Below are positions 60,758 to 64,000 of a DNA stretch of 64,000 nt, one piece after another. The notes under the pieces were generated by a model. That model did no database searches. It worked only from the letters and a program-made list of their open reading frames with translations, and was not told the DNA's origin. Position numbers and translations under genes: made by a program. The number at the start of each line of letters is the position of its first letter. Position 1 is the stretch's first letter. Where the stretch lies: NCBI GenBank assembly GCA_963716235.1, contig CAVQTE010000017.1, positions 38,112-102,111 of the forward strand, in the 5' to 3' direction. This DNA is from Sva-07 sp963716235. Its GTDB lineage: Bacteria > Actinomycetota > Acidimicrobiia > Acidimicrobiales > Ilumatobacteraceae.

Positions 60758-61732
60758 ATGCCAGCAGTACCGATCGGCACCCGAGGGGCGGTGATCACGG
60801 GGTGGGGTACCGCCCTGCCGGATCGCATCGTCACCAACCACGATCTCGAACAGACGATGGACACCAGCGACGCCTGGATCGTCGACCGCACCGGAATTCG
60901 CGAGCGCCATGTCGGCGGCACCACGACAGGTCTGTCCGTCGAGTCCGGCCGCCAGGCACTCGAGATGTCCGGCGTCGACCCGGCTGAGATCGATCTGCTC
61001 ATTCTCGCGACCACGACACCCGATCGCCTCGTACCGGCCACGTCCGCAACCGTGCAGAACGAACTCGGCCTGAGTTGCGGCGCCTTCGACGCGAACGCCG
61101 CGTGCTCAGGTTGGGTCTACGGACTCGTGGCCGCACACGGGTTCATCGCGACCGGCGCCGACAAGATTCTGGTCATCGGCACGGACACCCTCGCCCGCAT
61201 CACGGACTGGACCGATCGCAACACCGCCATTCTGTTCGCCGACGGATCAGGAGCTGCGGTGATCGAGGCGGTCGACGGACCGGGACAGTTGCTCGGATGG
61301 GATCTCCACTCCGACGGCAGTGCCGAGGACGCCCTGTACTGCGAGCACGGCGGCCTGCTGCAGATGGAGGGCAAGGAGGTGTTCCGGCGCGCCGTACGGG
61401 TCATGGTCGATTCCGCCACGAAGTCGATGGCCCACGCCGGTGTCACCGCCGACGACGTCGCACTCGTCGTCCCCCACCAGGCGAACCTCCGCATCATCTC
61501 GGCCTCCTGCGATCGTCTCGGGATCGGCCTCGACCGGGCATCGATCGTTCTCGATCGCACCGGCAACACCTCGGCGGCATCCGTGCCGCTCGCCCTTGCC
61601 GACGCCCTCGACGCCGGTCGTGTCACCGATGGCGATCTGGTGCTGTTCGTCGGCTTCGGCGCCGGCATGACCTCCGCCAGCGCCGTGATTCGTTGGAATC
61701 AGGCCGCGCACGAACGGAGTGCTTCCACATGA
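60758..61732 (+). CDS. fabH: 3-oxoacyl-ACP synthase III
   Basis: A 324-residue thiolase-fold condensing enzyme that primes fatty-acid synthesis from acyl-CoA and malonyl-ACP. Cys116 is in FDANAACSGWVYGL, the catalytic His in VPHQANLRI and Asn in DRTGNTSAASVPLAL. The N-terminus GWGTALPDRIVTN and IVDRTGIRER are FabH hallmarks. GAGGGG 13 nt upstream serves as ribosome site. Confidence 0.96.
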   Translation: MPAVPIGTRGAVITGWGTALPDRIVTNHDLEQTMDTSDAWIVDRTGIRERHVGGTTTGLSVESGRQALEMSGVDPAEIDLLILATTTPDRLVPATSATVQNELGLSCGAFDANAACSGWVYGLVAAHGFIATGADKILVIGTDTLARITDWTDRNTAILFADGSGAAVIEAVDGPGQLLGWDLHSDGSAEDALYCEHGGLLQMEGKEVFRRAVRVMVDSATKSMAHAGVTADDVALVVPHQANLRIISASCDRLGIGLDRASIVLDRTGNTSAASVPLALADALDAGRVTDGDLVLFVGFGAGMTSASAVIRWNQAAHERSAST

Positions 61733-62448
61733 CCGCTGCCACCGGACGTATCGTTCTCGTCACCGGGGGATCCCGCGGGATCGGACTCGCCTGCGCCCGC
61801 CGTTTCGAGGCGCTCGGCGACCGCGTCGCCGTCACCTACAACTCCTCGTCTCCACCCCCGGGGCTGTTCGGCGTCAAGTGCGACGTGACCTCGAATGACG
61901 AGGTCGACGCCGCCTTCACCGCGATCGAGGAACATTTCGGCGGCACCGTCGAGGTCGTCGTCTCCAATGCCGGCGTCACACGTGACGGTCTCTTGCTTCG
62001 GATGGGCGAGGACGACTTCACCTCCGTCGTCGACGCCAATCTGACCGGTGCCTTCCGGATCGTGAAGCGAGCGTCGCGCGGCATGCTCAAGGCGCGATCG
62101 GGTCGGATCGTGCTCGTGTCCTCCGTGGTCGCGCTGCTCGGCTCGGCCGGACAGGCCAACTACGCCGCCTCGAAGGCCGGCCTCGTCGGCTTCGCCCGAT
62201 CGGTGGCCCGCGAACTCGGATCTCGGTCGATCACGGTGAACGTGGTGGCTCCCGGCCCGGTGGCCACCGACATGACCGCTGCGCTCGGTGACGACCGGCT
62301 CGCCGACCTCACCGCGATGGTGCCGTTGCAGCGCATGGCCGAGCCCGACGAGATCGCCGGTGTCGTGGCGTTCCTCGCCTCGGCCGACGCGGCCTACATC
62401 ACCGGGGCGGTCATTCCGGTCGACGGCGGCCTCGGCATGGGCCACTGA
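61729..62448 (+). CDS. fabG: 3-oxoacyl-ACP reductase
   Basis: This 239-residue SDR has TGGSRGIG at residues 13-20, SNAGVTRDGLLLRM (FabG-type), catalytic Ser in LVSSVVALLG, Tyr-x-x-x-Lys in NYAASKAG and the C-terminal FLASADAAYITGAVIPVDGGLGM. It reduces 3-oxoacyl-ACP with NADPH. The ATG overlaps the fabH stop. Confidence 0.95.
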   Translation: MTAATGRIVLVTGGSRGIGLACARRFEALGDRVAVTYNSSSPPPGLFGVKCDVTSNDEVDAAFTAIEEHFGGTVEVVVSNAGVTRDGLLLRMGEDDFTSVVDANLTGAFRIVKRASRGMLKARSGRIVLVSSVVALLGSAGQANYAASKAGLVGFARSVARELGSRSITVNVVAPGPVATDMTAALGDDRLADLTAMVPLQRMAEPDEIAGVVAFLASADAAYITGAVIPVDGGLGMGH

Positions 62449-62493
62449 CCGCCGCGAACTGTTCGATCATCGGTGTGCCGAACCCGGTGTGCC

Positions 62494-62499
62494 TACACT
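62494..62499 (+). promoter_or_regulatory. Possible internal promoter (TACACT) before acpP
   Basis: TACACT is followed after 6 bases by a perfect hairpin, so the transcript start would coincide with the foot of that hairpin. The -35 region is weak. Confidence 0.4.
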
Positions 62500-62505
62500 T
62501 TCAAC

Positions 62506-62535
62506 CCGGCTCGACAACCAACGACGTCGAGCCGG
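62506..62535 (+). promoter_or_regulatory. Perfect 10-bp hairpin in the acpP leader
   Basis: CCGGCTCGAC and GTCGAGCCGG enclose a 10-base loop, 16 bases before the AAGGAG ribosome site. It has no T-tract, so a 5'-end stabilising hairpin or an RNA processing site is more likely than a terminator. Confidence 0.55.
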
Positions 62536-62563
62536 ACATCGCCGAAACATCAAGGAGAAGACC

Positions 62564-62800
62564 GTGGATCAAGAACTGTTCGCCCGTTTCCGCAAGTGTG
62601 CCGTCGAGGTGCTGTCCGTCGAAGAGAGCGCCATCGTTCCGGAAGCGAACTTCGGTGATGATCTCGATGCCGACAGTCTCGATCTCGTCGAGCTCGTGAT
62701 GGCACTCGAGGAGGAGTTCGACATCGCGGTTCCCGAGGAGGACCTCGAAGGGGTCGAGACAGTCCAGCAGGCGTACGACATCGTCGTCGCCAAGCTCTGA
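62564..62800 (+). CDS. acpP: Acyl carrier protein
   Basis: This 78-residue acidic four-helix carrier has phosphopantetheine site Ser38 in GDDLDADSLDLVELVMALE. It starts at GTG 62564 with a strong AAGGAG at 62552-62557, one of the few classic Shine-Dalgarno sites here. It carries the growing acyl chain for FabH, FabG and FabF. The stop overlaps the fabF ATG (TGATG). Confidence 0.96.
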   Translation: MDQELFARFRKCAVEVLSVEESAIVPEANFGDDLDADSLDLVELVMALEEEFDIAVPEEDLEGVETVQQAYDIVVAKL

Positions 62801-63990
62801 TGAGCAGCGGCCGACGGGTCGCAGTCACGGGTCTCGGCGTCGTTGCACCGACCGGCATCGGTCGTCACGCGTTCTGGGACGGACTGCTCGGTCCCGGCGC
62901 AACCAAAGGCCAGTCGCTCGTCATCGAGGACTGGGATCCTGCGCCCTACTTCGACAATCCCAAGCAGTCGCGCCGCACCGACCGCGTCGAACAGTTCGCT
63001 GTCGCCGCGGCTGGCGAGGCGTTCGATCAGGCCGGCGGCGTCGATGCCATCGGGGTGGATGCCGCTCGATTCGGCACGATCTTCGCCACCGGCGTCGGTG
63101 GACTCCACTCCATCGAGGAGCAGGTGCAGGTCAGGCTGGAGAAGGGCGAACGCCGGGTGTCGCCCTTCCTCGTTCCGATGATGATGGCCAACGCGTCGGG
63201 CGCATCGATCTCGATGCGCTATGGACTCCAGGGCCCGAACGAGACGATCTGTACTGCGTGCGCCGCGGGTTCCCACGCGATTGCATATGCAGCACGACTG
63301 ATCCGCTGGGGGGTCGTCGATGCCGTCGCAACCGGCGGCAGTGAAGCTGCCGCCACTCCGACTGCACTGGCCGGATTCGGCAACATGACAGCGCTGTCCA
63401 CCGTTGGTGTCAGCCGACCGTTCGATGCCGAGCGCGACGGATTCGTCCTCGGCGAAGGCGCCGCAGTACTCATCCTCGAGGAGTGGTCGAACGCCGTCGC
63501 ACGTGGAGCGACGATCCTCGGCGAGATTCTCGGCGGTGCAAGCACTGCTGACGCTCACCACATCACTGCGCCGGCACCCGGTGGTGTCGGCGCCATCGCC
63601 TGCATGCGGCTCGCACTCGCGGAATCGGGTATCGAACCCGGCGATGTCAAGCAGGTGAATGCACACGGCACCTCAACGCCCCTCAACGATGCCGCCGAGG
63701 CAGCAGCAATCACCGCGGTGTTCGGACCCGGCACCGTTCCCGTCGTCTCGACCAAGGGCGTCACCGGACACGCGCTCGGCGCAGCGGGTGCACTCGAAGC
63801 CGCAGCAGCGCTCCTCTCGATCGAGCACCGCCTGATCCCACCGACGGCGAACACCACGAAGATCAGCGACGACATGGACATCGACCTCGTGATGGGCCAC
63901 GCCCGTGCATGGGAACCCGGTCCGGTGATCTCGAACAACTTCGGTTTCGGGGGCCACAACGGCTCGATCGTCATCGCCCCCGCCACCTGA
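62800..63990 (+). CDS. fabF: 3-oxoacyl-ACP synthase II
   Basis: This 396-residue elongation condensing enzyme has catalytic Cys154 in CTACAAGSHA and His residues in NAHGTSTPLND and KGVTGHALGAAGALEA, with the C-terminal NNFGFGGHN. The family is usually 410 to 415 residues, so this copy is slightly short, but all active-site motifs are present. It completes the fab operon. Only 10 bases remain to the window end. Confidence 0.96.
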   Translation: MSSGRRVAVTGLGVVAPTGIGRHAFWDGLLGPGATKGQSLVIEDWDPAPYFDNPKQSRRTDRVEQFAVAAAGEAFDQAGGVDAIGVDAARFGTIFATGVGGLHSIEEQVQVRLEKGERRVSPFLVPMMMANASGASISMRYGLQGPNETICTACAAGSHAIAYAARLIRWGVVDAVATGGSEAAATPTALAGFGNMTALSTVGVSRPFDAERDGFVLGEGAAVLILEEWSNAVARGATILGEILGGASTADAHHITAPAPGGVGAIACMRLALAESGIEPGDVKQVNAHGTSTPLNDAAEAAAITAVFGPGTVPVVSTKGVTGHALGAAGALEAAAALLSIEHRLIPPTANTTKISDDMDIDLVMGHARAWEPGPVISNNFGFGGHNGSIVIAPAT

Positions 63991-64000
63991 CCTGGAGTTC

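Overview
The window is high-GC actinobacterial chromosome, most likely from the Acidimicrobiia (an Ilumatobacter-like marine organism). This is inferred from three things: the polA / rpsA / coaE / ANTAR-regulator neighbourhood typical of Actinobacteria, a decayed DUF222-type HNH endonuclease, and abundant P450, SDR, MaoC and CoA-transferase genes. Genes are tightly packed and often overlap by ATGA or GTGA. No phage, insertion sequence, CRISPR array or rRNA was seen. Many first-in-operon genes have a TANNNT -10 box ending 6 to 8 nt before the start codon, which suggests leaderless mRNAs.

Layout. 1-9000 is an accessory lipid or xenobiotic catabolism region: a partial KAS III-like gene, two SDRs, an amidohydrolase, two hotdog/MaoC-like proteins, three cytochrome P450s in one operon (one lacks the heme-ligand cysteine), and a DapB-like oxidoreductase. 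9100-14900 holds tRNA-Gly(GCC), a small membrane protein, an Fpg/Nei glycosylase, metX, a DUF4262 protein, a cyclic-nucleotide-binding protein, an APH-like kinase and SURF1. 14800-19500 holds a lycopene cyclase, a metallo-beta-lactamase-fold enzyme, a frameshifted GMC oxidoreductase and a proline-rich membrane protein.

19600-30100 is a purine operon: purL (with fused PurS-like repeats), purQ, purC, purF and a purD-purM fusion broken by one base, followed by purN-guaB. 30100-38600 holds a VWA/MoxR pair, a methyltransferase, murJ, proB, obg and dgt. 38500-48000 holds a small membrane protein, a lipoprotein, a PIG-L deacetylase, an alpha-methylacyl-CoA racemase, a hydrolase, an HNH remnant, galK, a BtuF-like protein, a PH-domain protein and two CNNM/CorC transporters.

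48060-51457 is the most interesting stretch. A glutathione peroxidase has an in-frame UGA exactly at its catalytic position, and a bacterial SECIS-like hairpin follows whose core matches the E. coli fdhF element as I recall it. It is therefore very probably a selenoprotein. It is followed by a glutamate-cysteine ligase, an M20 amidohydrolase and a gamma-glutamylcyclotransferase-like gene, together a possible low-molecular-weight thiol module.

51440-59100 holds coaE, rpsA, a methyltransferase, polA, the ANTAR regulator, trmO and an SCO6745-like gene. Next come a coiled-coil protein and an unusual short tRNA with a CAA anticodon. The window ends with the type II fatty-acid operon fabD-fabH-fabG-acpP-fabF, in which fabD carries an extra C-terminal biotinyl-like domain and acpP has a perfect 5' hairpin.
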